Shown in pieces: positions 49,185-61,164 of a stretch of 64,000 nucleotides of DNA. A program made the translations under genes and the position numbers. How positions within the stretch are numbered: position 1 is the first letter of the stretch; every line of letters starts with the position of its first letter. The notes beneath the pieces are model-generated. The model was given only the letters and a program-made list of their open reading frames with translations, was not told where the DNA came from and made no database searches. Origin of the DNA: Dichomitus squalens LYAD-421 SS1 (taxonomy: Eukaryota; Basidiomycota; Agaricomycetes; Polyporales; Polyporaceae); NCBI RefSeq assembly GCF_000275845.1, contig NW_006766905.1:264939-328938 (forward strand), in the 5' to 3' direction.

Positions 49185-49767
49185 CTAGGGCGTCACCGCA
49201 GTGTTTCGGTGTAGAGTATAGCGCGTAACAATCGCGCAACTCCCCGGCCATCCGTAGAGAAAGAACGCAGAAGGTGCGTAAGCGAAAGACTCACCAGGTC
49301 TGGTATTCGGGAAAGACGCAGGGAGAGAGCGCTCGCTCTCATTCCTTTGCCTTGGGGTATCCTTGGTAACCGAGGAGTCGGACTCGCTCTGTCGTATGGC
49401 TCCAGGAAGGGAATGCAAGGCCCCCAACGCCCCCAAGCTTCCGGAAGAGGAGTCAATGGAAGTGAGGGAACTTGATGCCTCAGCAGTTCTACGGGCATTG
49501 CGGCTGCTTGTCCTGATGCGGTCGAGGAGAGGGGTGGATTGCGATGGAAGGGCGGTAAGCTTGTCAGAGCTGGTCAGGTTGGACGAGGAGGAATGGGACT
49601 CTGTACCTGACGTTGAACGCAGTGAGCTGGAGGGCTGTGATACTTCACTCACCTTTCAGCCTCTCCTCCCCACTCTCCGACGGGAAGGGTACGGAGTTTG
49701 AGCGTTTGGGAGGCGAAGGACGCCCAGAAGGGGCGGCGGGGGAATCTGAGTTCGTCGGCGTTGACAT
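49185..49767 (-). CDS. Serine-rich protein, possibly the 5' part of a lost gene
   Basis: Exon 1 at 49767-49653 (MSTPTNSDSPAAPSGRPSPP) joins over a 46-base intron to an exon starting at 49606 (TESHSSSSNLTSSDKLTALP). That exon continues STPLLDRIRTSSRNARRTAE and FPNTRPG. At 49294 there is a consensus GTGAGT donor. If it is used, no following exon is recognisable. If it is not used, the frame runs on to a stop at 49185. The protein is low in complexity, and I do not recognise it. Either a short protein or the remnant of a longer gene is possible. Confidence 0.45.
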
Positions 49768-51206
49768 CGCTAGCGAGGGGTAGTACCAGGCGTTGGGATC
49801 GTCAGTGGTCGTCACAGGCACGTCAATCGTCGCACTGAGGGGAGGCGTGTATGCTGTTGTACCGTTGTCGTGGTCAGGGCATGGAGGACTTTACAAGCGG
49901 GTATAAGGACGAAAACAGTCCCGCAGACAGCAAGTACCCACGGTTTCCCAAATGGGTAGTCCTACGCGTCGGTGGCAGCGGGCGCCTCGGACGCGCCTCG
50001 ACGCGTCACATTAATCTTGCGCCGGTCCCCGGACCTCCTTGATGCGGCCACTGAATTCGACCTGAACAAGCGAAGTCCGTGCGCATATCTTCCTTGTACA
50101 TGATCTGGTCTAACATACTGTGCTGCTTGATCGTCTCCGAGTCCATTTTATCACGCATACATTTAACCTTAACGGTCGATTCTGGCATACTTCCACCAAC
50201 GTGGATACCACTGCGCCCCAGCCGTCTTCATTTGTTCTAATTAATGGTCAAGGAAACGAGGGAGACAAGGCTCAAGAGAAGCCAAGGGCGCTGTAAAGGG
50301 TCGGGAATGGTGCCAGTCTCCTCTCTCTTCCAGATGCACTCGATGCAAGGGTTTACGTGCCATAAATCATGTCGTATCCACGCGATATCAGCCTATCTTC
50401 TCCCCCACGAGAGCTACTTTTGGTCGAGTTTCAACGGGATGCGATGCGCATGCACCCCCGAAGTCTCGTCGTGGCCGCTGCAACTGGCGAGGCATGCTCG
50501 CCAATCCGTTACTCCGTGCATTGTACGTCTGACTGCATCCGATCCATCGAATCCCGGCAGATGGTGCAGGCGCTGAGCGCTGAACGCCGAACGAGCGCAT
50601 GACACCGTAGATCGTCAGCCCGGTTTACATGATCTGTACTGCTACAGGCTGTCAAGATACTTGGTGGGAGCTGTATCTAGGAACGCATCAACTTGCGAGG
50701 CACACACCATAATGAAACAGGGTACCGATGACAGCAGGAAAGCTCATCCTTGTCTAGATCTCCTTGTGCAAATTCGATACGGTGGGGATACGGGTCGTGA
50801 AGAGTCAGTTCTCAGCTTGTGAAGGCGCCACTACAGTCGTTTGCATCTGGTGAACTGACATTCGACATTCACAAGTCCGTGGCTCAGCCTTCAGCGCTTA
50901 CATAGCTTTGCGCGGTGGAAGCTGAGCAGCCTGTGAGCGGTAGCAAACCTTTGATGGTGCTTGGGCTCCTTGCCATTGGACATGGAGGAAATGGGTACAC
51001 TACTCGGGGTCAGATGATCAGAGGGCATGGTATGGAGATTGCTTAGGGTAGGCTATTCGTACATACAACATAACTCGATGGTACATGCGCTGGTGGTACA
51101 TACATAGACTGTTGGGTGGAGAATACAGTGTCTCCTGCGAGAAGGGTAGAATTACAGCTTGTTTGCTTATGGGTCACAAGCGAGCAACATGAACCGCCTA
51201 AGGGCT
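49768..51206. other. Intergenic, no gene recognised
   Basis: Holds the 3' flank of the alcohol oxidase gene. No other signal was identified. Confidence 0.45.
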
Positions 51207-54200
51207 TCACCGCCGCGCCTGCGGAGACGCGGGCTTGCCGGTCGGGATGGGGGCATGCGGAACAGGGGCATGAGGGAGACGAAGCTTGAGGCCTGCAATT
51301 CGCGATGTCAAAAAACAGGGGTCGACACACTGTACCAGGAAGTGCTCACCGAGGTCCTCAGCAATGAGGTCAGCGCCCTTCTCGCCGACCAAGAGGGCGG
51401 ACGAGTACGTGTTCGTGCCGAGGTTATCTGGGCATATCGAGAGGTCGACGCACTTGAGGTTCTCCGTACCGTAGACGTTGAGACGCTTGTCGACAACACC
51501 ACCCTGCTCGCGCGGCTTCATTGCGCAAGTGCCGAGCGAGTGCCAGGTGGTCTCGACGTGGTCCGCAATCCAGTCGTCGATGGCCTTGTCATCCTCCTCG
51601 GTGTACTTGATGTCCTCGTGCACCTTCGACGCGTCGAAGGGCTCCGACGGGCGGTGCCACGTACCCATGTGGATACCGACGGTCAAGCTGTTCGGGAGTA
51701 TCTCCCTCGCGGTCTTGATATCGATGTCGCGGCATGCCGCAGATGAGTCGGGGTGGAAGTGCGGGTGGTGCGAGGCGAGCTCCCCGCGGAAAGCTGTGGG
51801 CAAACGTGAGCGAACTGTAAAACTGCAGAGGCTCGAGAAAGCCCTCATACCATCCATGCGGCGGGCGACCTCACGCGTCTTCTTATAGCTCCAGCGGATC
51901 GGCGCGAAGTCGGCCTTGTTATTCATGAAGCCGGAGTCAAAGAACGGCTCGACGTATGGGTTGGCGCTCTTGATGTGGATCTTGCCGCGCGACGCGGGGT
52001 ACTCGAGGTACTGGAACATCGTGACGTACTTTCCAGGCGGGAGGAGGGAGTGGTCCGCGTATGCGCCCGCGACGATGGAGCCGAACATGACAGGCTTGTC
52101 GGGCTTGTCCTTGAAGTAGCGGTCCCAGAGCTCGTTGAACTCGGGGCCCATCTCCTTCAGCTCCTCCTCGGTGGGACGGATCTTGAATCCAGCGTCGATG
52201 GCGTTCGATGAGAGGCGCGCCTTCTCCGGGCTGGTCTCCCACTCGGCGAAGAGCTCCTTCTGGACCTCCTTGTCGCCACGGAGGAAGTCGTCGAGGGTCG
52301 ACGTCTCATTCGAGACACGATAGACTAGGAAGTTGAGATAAGTGAAGACAATCAGCATCTTTCGCGGGCTAAGTCAGGAGAGCGACTCACTGGAGAGAGT
52401 AGTGTAATGGTCCTGGTACTCCTCACCGACGCCCGGGAGGTCACTAACGACGGGGATGTTCAGCTTGTTCAGGAGCTCGGCGTTACCGACACCAGAGCGC
52501 TCGAGGATCTACGCCAAAGACCGATTTAGATCCATGTCGCACGACATACAGGGCCCGAAGATTCGCTCACCTGCGGAGTACCGAGCGTACCGGAGCTCAA
52601 CACGACCATCTTGCGAGCCTTGACGATGGTCTCGACGACCTGCCCATTGTTCGCACGATTGCGCGAAGGCACATAGGCGACACCGACGGCCTTGTTGTTC
52701 CCGTCGAAGAGGACGCGGTTGACGCGCGCGTTGCAGCGGAGATAGAGATTACTCTGCACGTCCATGACGCTGTGGACATACGCTGCGGGAAAGGATCATT
52801 ACTCGGTTTACGTTATGGCTAAGTAGTATGGCCCATACCAGTTGCGGCATCGGAACGACGGCCGGTATGGCGATTGATATACTTCGCCCAGATCTCAGCG
52901 CCGTGAGCGGTCTTCAGATCCTGAATATCATCTGCCGCGAACGCGTGTCATCTTTTATTCAAGATGCGAAAACCTTGAGAATCTGAAACCTACCGCTATA
53001 GGGAACGCCAATGGCGTGCGCTGCGCGGAGGAAGTCTTGAGCCACAGGCTGAATCTGTCCACCGTTGCTGATGGCGATAGGGCCGTCGTAGCCGTGAGTG
53101 TCGTTGTTCACCGGCTTCTGGTAGTTCTCGAGACGCTTCATGAGGGGGAGGAGGTCGTTCGCGGTCCAGCCCTCCATCTTGAAGTCGTCTGTGTAGTATA
53201 AGTCAAGTTAACAGTTACTACTATACGTCCTCGACCAACTTACCCCAGTCGGAAGCGGATGCACGAGTGTACATCTGGAAGTTGATACTGGAACCACCGC
53301 CTAAGATATTCGCGCAAGGCACGATGGCCTGGCGACCACGGAGGTACGACGACTTCATGGTGTCCGTGTAGAACGTGGCTTTGTCATTCCTGGGATACTG
53401 TGGTAAGCGACCCTTCGTGACTCTGCAGGACCCAAAGGCACTTACACCCCATCGCGCTGCATGTTGCGCACGTAAATACCGGGGCGGTACACCCAGGGGT
53501 CATCGCGGTTGTTTGCACCACCTAGCACAACATAATGTCAAAGGCAAGACTTGGGCTCCAACAGGTCTGTACGTACCCTCAATGAGCATGACCTTGAGGG
53601 TGGGGTCGGCATAGGCGAGACGGCCAGCAACGACGGACCCAGCGGGACCACCACTGTGGGAAGGGTCAANNNNNNNNNNNNNNNNNNNNNNNNNNNNNNN
53701 NNNNNNNNNNNNNNNNNNNNNNNNNNNNNNNNNNNNNNNNNNNNNNNNNNNNNNNNNNNNNNNNNNNNNNNNNNNNNNNNNNNNNNNNNNNNNNNNNNNN
53801 NNAAGGATCATTACTCGGTTTACGTTATGGCTAAGTAGTATGGCCCATACCAGTTGCGGCATCGGAACGACGGCCGGTATGGCGATTGATATACTTCGCC
53901 CAGATCTCAGCGCCGTGAGCGGTCTTCAGATCCTGAATATCATCTGCCGCGAACGCGTGTCATCTTTTATTCAAGATGCGAAAACCTTGAGAATCTGAAA
54001 CCTACCGCTATAGGGAACGCCAATGGCGTGCGCTGCGCGGAGGAAGTCTTGAGCCACAGGCTGAATCTGTCCACCGTTGCTGATGGCGATAGGGCCGTCG
54101 TAGCCGTGAGTGTCGTTGTTCACCGGCTTCTGGTAGTTCTCGAGACGCTTCATGAGGGGGAGGAGGTCGTTCGCGGTCCAGCCCTCCATCTTGAAGTCGT

Positions 54201-54767
54201 CTGTGTAGTATAAGTCAAGTTAACAGTTACTACTATACGTCCTCGACCAACTTACCCCAGTCGGAAGCGGATGCACGAGTGTACATCTGGAAGTTGATAC
54301 TGGAACCACCGCCTAAGATATTCGCGCAAGGCACGATGGCCTGGCGACCACGGAGGTACGACGACTTCATGGTGTCCGTGTAGAACGTGGCTTTGTCATT
54401 CCTGGGATACTGTGGTAAGCGACCCTTCGTGACTCTGCAGGACCCAAAGGCACTTACACCCCATCGCGCTGCATGTTGCGCACGTAAATACCGGGGCGGT
54501 ACACCCAGGGGTCATCGCGGTTGTTTGCACCACCTAGCACAACATAATGTCAAAGGCAAGACTTGGGCTCCAACAGGTCTGTACGTACCCTCAATGAGCA
54601 TGACCTTGAGGGTGGGGTCGGCATAGGCGAGACGGCCAGCAACGACGGACCCAGCGGGACCACCACTGTGGGAAGGGTCAAGACATGCTTAGTATCGGGA
54701 TAGAAGAAGACAAGAGTTTCTCAGCGTACCCGCATACGATGACATCGACTTCCTCTGGGTGACCCAT
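51207..54767 (-). CDS. Alcohol (methanol) oxidase, GMC family
   Basis: FAD-dependent oxidase of short alcohols giving aldehyde and hydrogen peroxide; in wood decayers it feeds peroxide to lignin attack. It starts at 54767 ([14 protein letters not shown]). The FAD-binding [13 protein letters not shown] is joined across an intron, followed by [37 protein letters not shown] and, later, [20 protein letters not shown]. The catalytic His lies in [11 protein letters not shown] and the paired Asn in [11 protein letters not shown]. The protein ends [10 protein letters not shown], stop 51207-51209. The last intron (57 bases, in frame) splits LGLKL. The C terminus lacks the peroxisomal tripeptide of yeast enzymes, in keeping with secreted basidiomycete forms. 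The middle exons appear twice around a run of Ns (see repeat entries); with one copy removed the gene is complete, about 650 residues. Confidence 0.9.
52791..53669 (-). repeat. Exact 879 bp duplicate inside alcohol oxidase, copy 1
   Basis: Identical in register to 53803-54681, including introns. It directly abuts the N run. An exact copy of both exons and introns beside a gap is the signature of an unmerged contig overlap rather than a real duplication. Confidence 0.9.
53670..53802. other. Assembly gap (133 Ns)
   Basis: Run of unknown bases between the two identical 879 bp blocks. Confidence 0.99.
53803..54681 (-). repeat. Exact 879 bp duplicate inside alcohol oxidase, copy 2
   Basis: Carries the same exons as 52791-53669. 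This copy is contiguous with exon 1 at 54767-54730, while the first copy is contiguous with the downstream exons. Confidence 0.9.
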
Positions 54768-57164
54768 GTCAGCGCGCGGGCGAGCAGGTGAGCAGCGGTA
54801 AAATTAGAGATGGGAGCCTCGACTGAGGTGGGGTCCTCCAATTCTTTCGAGGGGCTTTTATGTCGTCCTTGGTATGGCTGTTATCTCTCGCCTGCCGCTG
54901 GAGTTCCCAAGAGGTCAACGCGAAGTCATGGGCCCTCCCACAACGGATGCGATACGCATAAGCAGGGAAGTCAGCTGGACGGGGGCACTGAAGACGGTTT
55001 AGCACAGAACCCCCGGGGTTGCAAACCATACGCCGGAATGGGGGTCCTCATGGGAACATGACTGCCCCCTTGGCGGAGTGAAGAATGGATTGTCCGTAAC
55101 CCGCAGCGGCCATGGGGCCGTTGTATTGACGCCACCAGATAGGGTGCAAAGTGAAGAGGTTCTATAGACGTACTAACTTCTTGAACTACCCACGACTACC
55201 CTTGCCCCAACGTCAGCACAACTAATAGACATTGGACTTGAATGGGACAACTTACTCAACGAAAGAAGATAGGCAATGTTTTTGCCATTATACAGACTTC
55301 AATACCAGCGCTCTGGTACTCTGCCAAAGACACTCAGGAGAACCTACGTCAAGAGTTTGGTCGCGTTCTGCATCAAAATGGAGTGGAACCACGGCGTAAC
55401 GCCCAGGAAGTCGGTTTACCGACTGCAGAGGTCGCCGAAGGGAGCACTTCTCCCCTCCGCACGATCATGAGGTCGAGGCATATGATGATTGGATGGCCTC
55501 GAGTTCCTTCTCAATTCAACGAATGTGATCAAGCATTCGGAAGACAAGAACGAGACGTCCCGAAGGGACGCATGAATGTGCGAAAAGACGGCCGTATCCA
55601 TCCGTGCCTCGCAGTCATACGGCTTCGCGCGGGAGGACTACGACATGTGGCTCTCACCCTACCACTTCAAGTTCGCATTGGAGGGCTCGGTCGCGGCCGC
55701 CGTTGCATGTTCAACGGACCAACGAGCCGCGTTACATTTCTCTAGGCTACAGCCAACAAATGGGCACGAGTCTTCCAATAGTTTGGCTTCATCTTGGGGG
55801 TCTCTTGACTTCATCTATCAATAGCCTTCGACAGGGGTTAGAGCTACCAGGAGACTGGACGAGTGACATACCAGAACTGTGAGGTGCAGCTGACCATAGA
55901 TGCCGAGACACCGTGATCGCCAACTCAATCATGCTCCCAATTCAGTTCACGAGAACGCCTTGCTGAGCGGAGTACGTCTACCATTCAGTGTCCCTGGGAG
56001 ATTTGGGGAAGTCATTAGTCCATAGTCGACGTGTGAAGAGGACCTGAAGAGGTGGTACAGAACCAAGTACCAAGCGCCGGTAGCCACCCGCGCCAGTTCG
56101 AGTTCGAGTTCAGCTGACCAGCGCCGACCCCAGGGTAGCACCGCTCGAACTGTTGTTTCTTGGATCCGAGGTGCGCACTGCAAGCCTGAGTACGCTAGGG
56201 ATTTAGTAGCTCCATATGACCTTCAAGTGGTACAGAAAGAGCGTTGTGCTTGGAGATCGGTACGCTCGTGACGACGCTCGGCCTCCCGAGCCCCACATCC
56301 CTCATCCGTTTGTCACCGATATGTCATAGAAAGACGGTTAGTATCTTCGCGAAGACGTAGGGAATAGGATCATGACAGGATCATATGTCCTCGGACCCTC
56401 GTATCAATTCAAATTCGCGGCTGAGGTCTCAACACATCCCCCAGTTACCTCCGCAGCCTTTGTATGGCCCTGCAAATCTAGGGGATGCACGGTGTACCGA
56501 CTGGGCTTTCCAGGACGGCACGGTAGCACTATTCGTGCCTGATCTGCCTGCGTTCGTGCCTATGCGATGCATGACAAGCCGCTTCGCGCATACTGGGAAG
56601 CTCTGGTCTACACTCAGCAGCCCCAGATACACATGCACATGCGTCATTTGCACTTGACCGCGCCGACAGTAGATGGATGAGTAAGCTTCCATGACTTCAA
56701 GGCCGATGCGCGTAGATCTTTGGAGTATATGTCCTTTTGCTCGCTCGCGGTGGGAACTTGTTATGAAGCTATCAGCACGGTAGGTCCGTTGTCGCTGGCG
56801 ACAGAAACCCGTGCCAGTGGAAGGGCAGTCTGGTAGCAGTTTAGGACAACTTGAATGTCCTACCAAAGTCAACCATTCTTCCCATGTAACAATGATTGGG
56901 GGAGCAGCATGTTACACTTCGTCCAAGGAGTCCTCACTGAGTCACTTGGCATGAAGAGCGGACTATGGTCCGGACATGGTCGATTGTTATGATCTCGAGT
57001 GCGAAGCGGGGCATACTCGTCGGCTACCATAATTGGGAATTCGAACATTGACGGCGGCCCAGGTACCGCAGTCGTCGCCTCCCTTCGCACTGCCTCACGA
57101 CCTGTTACGCCCTGGAACGCTCCCTTTTCCATGTTACAAAAAGTCCTTGTTTCTATTAGTACAG
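54768..57164. other. Region that may hold the missing RdRP N-terminus
   Basis: Its left end is the alcohol oxidase promoter. Open pieces at 55242-55745 and 55576-55824 (for example REDYDMWLSPYHFKFALEG) could be exons of the polymerase N-terminal half, but they do not splice into one frame. Treated as unresolved. Confidence 0.35.
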
Positions 57165-59698
57165 CAGTATGCCAAGACGGAGTCAACATCAGCAACAAAG
57201 AACAACAAAGTCATCCAGAAACGCGTGCGACGCGTCTAGTGCAAGATACGACGCGTTTCTTGCTCGTCTCAGTCAACAAGAAGGCTAGAGATAGCACGCT
57301 GCGACAAACGCTAGCGAGATGGATTTACGAGGGCATCGAACACAACGGCACTGTGTTAGCTTTGGCTTGACTTCCACTTCGTCTGAACAGCAACACTCAA
57401 CTTGGACCTATCCCACAGATACCGGTTTCTCGGATATACGGAGTCCCAGGTGAAAGCCGGCAAGCTCATGTTCTTTCATGAGGGCGAGGGGTGGACCGTG
57501 GAGCGCATGCTCGAGAGCTTCGGGGATCTTCCTGGTGTGTACCTGAAGTCTGGGTACGGCAAGTATGCCGCACGGTTGGGATTGTCCTTCTCATCCACGG
57601 TGCAGTCACTTGATGTACGAGAACTCCGTTACACCTTCTTCTCCGTTCACTGCTTAATATGGGCCCTCGTAGATACCCTTAGAGTGTGCAATTGAGATTC
57701 CCGACCTCACGGCTCCGGACGGCTCTCTCCACAGCGACGGTTGCGGTATGATCCGTGACAGCTTCGCGGCTCAGCTGTGCGCACGACACAACTTACCGCC
57801 GGACACAACAGGTGCGTGTGAGTATGTAAGCACACCCTACCTTCTTGACGTCTTGTGCAGTGTTTCAAGTCCGTCGTGGAGGCATCAAAGGGCTTCTAGT
57901 CCGCTATCCGGACAATGAGTTCGACGTGCGCTGCAGAACACACTCCCGAACGCGTGGAGGTCATTACATGATCGCCTACCGCCCCTCCATGTTCAAATAC
58001 GCTGGCGGCCCAACATGCCTTGAACTGAACAATCACAACTCGCCCTCAGCGTCAGCGCGGCTCAACGTGCAGTTCATGGCGCTACTGCTCACGCTTGGGG
58101 TTCCTTTTGCGATCTTCCAGAGACTCGTGCTGGATCAGCTGGACCTCATTGGAAGCATTTTGACTGATCGTGAGAAAGCGCTCCAGTACGTCAAGGGTGA
58201 ACTGGACGCAGCTGCAGAGGACGACTTCGCTCAGGGCCGTAAGTCCATCGATACCACTTCTCGTTGTGGTCCTTCCTCTAAACATATGATTGTAGTGTAC
58301 GCAATGCTTCTCGCGCGTCAGGATCTATCCGAGCCGTACGTAAGGCACAAGCTTGAAACCTTCCAGAGAAAACAGTACATTACCCTGCGCAACAAGATGA
58401 GTCTCAGGATCCCGGATTCTGCTTACCTCTTCGGCGTAGTCGATGAAGCAGGTGTTCTTGCGCCGAACGAGGTGCATGTGAATCTACCCAATCGGAGCGG
58501 TGTTCTCGTGAGGGATGTGATTGTGGGGCGGTGAGGCAGATCATTCATTTTACTGTCTTGGTGCCTGACTGGACTGTCCCCCAGGAATCCTTCTTACTAT
58601 CCCGGAGGTAAGTTGGGGCTCCCATCCATGTCATGGCGCCGATGTCTAAAGTTACCAATAGACTTTCGGAAGCTTCGTGCCGTCGATCACCCGTCGCTTC
58701 GGCACCATCGCAACTGCATCGGTAAGTGCGCCCCACGGACAGCCCCTCCCCATATCTGAACACAACTCCACCCAGTGTTCTCATCGAATGCTGCTCACTC
58801 GATACCAGACACTATCGCTGGTGGCGATCTCGATGGTGACATGTACTTCGTCTGCTGGGACCCTTGCCTTATCCCTCCGAGGGAGGCGCCCCCGTTTAGC
58901 CGCCCGCAGTCTGCTACTGCTGCCGCACAGGCAGGCACTGCCCCGGCTTCGGCCACTCGCCAGCTCTCTAATATGCCTAAGGCCGCCATCGATACGTTCA
59001 TGCAGCTCAAATTCAGTAGGCTGCTTGGTATGATGGCGAAAGAGTGGACGCGGCAGGTCGAGCTGACGCCGGATCTCGCGAGGTCGGCGTACTGTCAAGA
59101 GCTCGTTCCGCTCATCGAATCTGCGCTGGTGCGTACTCGGCAAGTACAACAAGAGGTATCATCACCTCACACACATTCATCTCGACAGGATCTGATGAAG
59201 TCCGGCGAGGATTTCGCGAGGCTTGAGAAACGGTTCAAGCAGCTGCAGTCGCGCCATGCTGGCCACAATCTGGATGACTTCAAGAGCCCCATTCAGCGTC
59301 TGCGCGACCTCATACCGGAAGGAGAAGGCGAAAAGTTGCAGAATCTCAGCGGTCGGCACGATTTGTCGTTGATCCTCCGAGATGAAGATCCTACTCGGTG
59401 GAATCGCCACCTATCAGAGGCTGTGAACGTACTCCCCAGGTTCAACAAGGAGCTCTCCAAGGCCATCAACCTTGACAGCGATTATGGTCAGTTACGCAGC
59501 ATATGCGGCATCAAACCTCGCACTTACACCAGTCACTTCCCAGCGGAGAGCTATGCTTTGTCTGCTGATCGTGACTCGAAGAATCGGCGCGCAGATATGG
59601 TGAAGCAGTCATACCAGTCCCTGTATTTTGGAGGTCCAAGTTCTGCTCGTTCAGGATCTAGGCAGACGATTGACTTGTGCAACTTTGGCCGTAAATAG
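57165..59698 (+). CDS. RNA-dependent RNA polymerase of RNA silencing (5' part unresolved)
   Basis: Cellular RdRP of the QDE-1/RDR family, which makes double-stranded RNA for quelling and small-RNA production. Conserved blocks in order: RFLLVSVNKKARDSTLRQ (57253 on); YRFLGYTESQVKAGKLMFF; SGYGKYAARLGLSFSSTV; IPDLTAPDGSLHSDGCGMI; VFQVRRGGIKGLLVRYP; MFKYAGGPTCLELNNHN; YLFGVVDEAGVLAPNEVHV; and the catalytic GGDLDGDMYFVCWD, with DLDGD at 58826-58840 and all three aspartates present. The C-terminal region runs to DLCNFGRK, stop at 59698. Several introns are clear (for example one ending at 57684). The junction before the block at 57419 lacks a donor in the right phase, and I could not build the N-terminal half. 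The gene may therefore be 5'-decayed; the catalytic core looks intact. Confidence 0.8.
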
Positions 59699-59931
59699 GG
59701 GGCAGCAAGGAACAGCAGTGCGAGCAGCGAATGCGAGCCTCCGCGTGGTTTGTACTATGCAGAAATATTGTAACAACAGGTGCTCATTTAACGGAGTCAG
59801 GTATTACTATGGCTACACGCAAGACAAACCAGCGTTCGCCTGGCTTGGGGAGAGATATCTCAACGAAATCAAAGCTTGTGAGCGAACCATCCCTTCTAGC
59901 TGAAGGAGGGCTGTATTGACTATTGTATGCA

Positions 59932-61164
59932 GGGTGGTCAAACGGCAACCGGCCGCCGCTCTTTGTGGGAGCTGCAATTCCCCGTCCAGCTGTCTGCACC
60001 GCTGCGCCTCTCTCACGGGTTGACACACAAGAAACTCTTATTGACCAGCCTTGCAAGACCTCTCAATATTCCTCTTTCTCGGAGACCCGGAATGAAGTAC
60101 CCATGGAGATCGACGGCGAGATGATCCCGGACGACGAACCGCCAGTCCGCCACAAGCATCAGGCGCCGGGTGAATGCGAGGTCCGCAGGCGCGATACCGT
60201 ACTGAACGAGCATGTCGACGTTGGTATATGTCGATCTCGTCCAAGATGCATCGAGTCCATGCAATCGAACGCTCCTGTCGAGCTTGTCCGTGTCGCCGTC
60301 ACGAGTGACCCCACACCCAAAGCACCTGTGGCTACAAAGATATCTGTGCCCCCCGGCAGATGCTCCGTTTCCACGCACGAGTGGACAGTCATATCTTCCA
60401 ACGGATTCGCGCGGCGCTATCTCTGCAAGTGCGGGATTGAGGTTCGGGAGAAGAAAGACAATGGTTTTTGGATCGCAGTGCAGTATACTATCGGCGAGCC
60501 TCGCGACGCTAACCATACGCCACCCCAGCCTCGACATCTTCATCCCGGACCCGAGCCGGACAAGTCACCTGTTCCCAAGAGACGGGCTGTCTTGGTACCT
60601 GTGCAAGGAGACTACTCACTCGACGATGACTCTGACGACTCGATCTATATGTCCGCTGATGAACGCACATCCCAATTGCCTATACACGAGCTATCTCTCC
60701 CATCTCGTCTTCGACGTTCTTCTGCAGATCGGACCTCTGGGGGAACCACGGTCTCTGACGCTCCCAGTTCTTTGTCTGGACTTCCGTTGCGACGTCTCCC
60801 CCGTCGTCCTGATTCGGATAGTTTGAGCGCCGTAGGACGTTCTCGTCAAGTCTCGGGCTCGCGCCGAACGTCCGATTCTACGGCGGAGTTCCGCACTCCC
60901 GCTTCCCCTGCAATAGAACTGTCCCCTTCTGGCGCACTCTCACCGTCCGTCATCACCTCCCAGTGGCCTTTAGTCTCAGCGAACCCGAAACCCACGGCTC
61001 CCATCGCAACACACTTCGCGCCGCAATGCAGCATCAGCGGAGCCTTTCATCGCTGGAAAGTCTGGGGGAACGCTACTCATCGTCGCTATACGTGCCTCGG
61101 CTGCTCTACGGTGGTGAAGGAGCGAAAGTTTGGGCAGCCCCAGGTCTGGGTTCCCGCCGATTGA
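59932..61164 (+). CDS. Protein with duplicated Cys/His motif, function unknown
   Basis: A long exon of about 410 codons after an acceptor at 59931. The middle is disordered (Ser/Pro/Arg-rich with an acidic DDDSDDS patch near 60625). A motif occurs twice. At about 60361-60500 it reads C-S-V-S, H-E-W, RRYLCKC, VREKK. At the extreme C-terminus (about 61027-61160) it reads C-S-I-S, H-R-W, RRYTCLGC, VKERK. The spacing of one Cys, one His and a Cys pair in both copies suggests a small zinc-binding fold. The first exon is uncertain: a short exon starting at 59809 (MATRKTNQRSPG) is out of phase with this one, and an internal ATG at 60103 is an alternative start. It lies 230 bases behind the RdRP on the same strand, but there is no sign of shared function beyond that. 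Confidence 0.6.
   Translation, partial: GWSNGNRPPLFVGAAIPRPAVCTAAPLSRVDTQETLIDQPCKTSQYSSFSETRNEVPMEIDGEMIPDDEPPVRHKHQAPGECEVRRRDTVLNEHVDVGICRSRPRCIESMQSNAPVELVRVAVTSDPTPKAPVATKISVPPGRCSVSTHEWTVISSNGFARRYLCKCGIEVREKKDNGFWIAVQYTIGEPRDANHTPPQPRHLHPGPEPDKSPVPKRRAVLVPVQGDYSLDDDSDDSIYMSADERTSQLPIHELSLPSRLRRSSADRTSGGTTVSDAPSSLSGLPLRRLPRRPDSDSLSAVGRSRQVSGSRRTSDSTAEFRTPASPAIELSPSGALSPSVITSQWPLVSANPKPTAPIATHFAPQCSISGAFHRWKVWGNATHRRYTCLGCSTVVKERKFGQPQVWVPAD

Noticed and set aside
52791..54681. Tandem duplication of the alcohol oxidase gene
   Set aside because: The copies are exactly identical including introns, flank an N run, and each lacks the other's outer exons; an assembly overlap explains this better.
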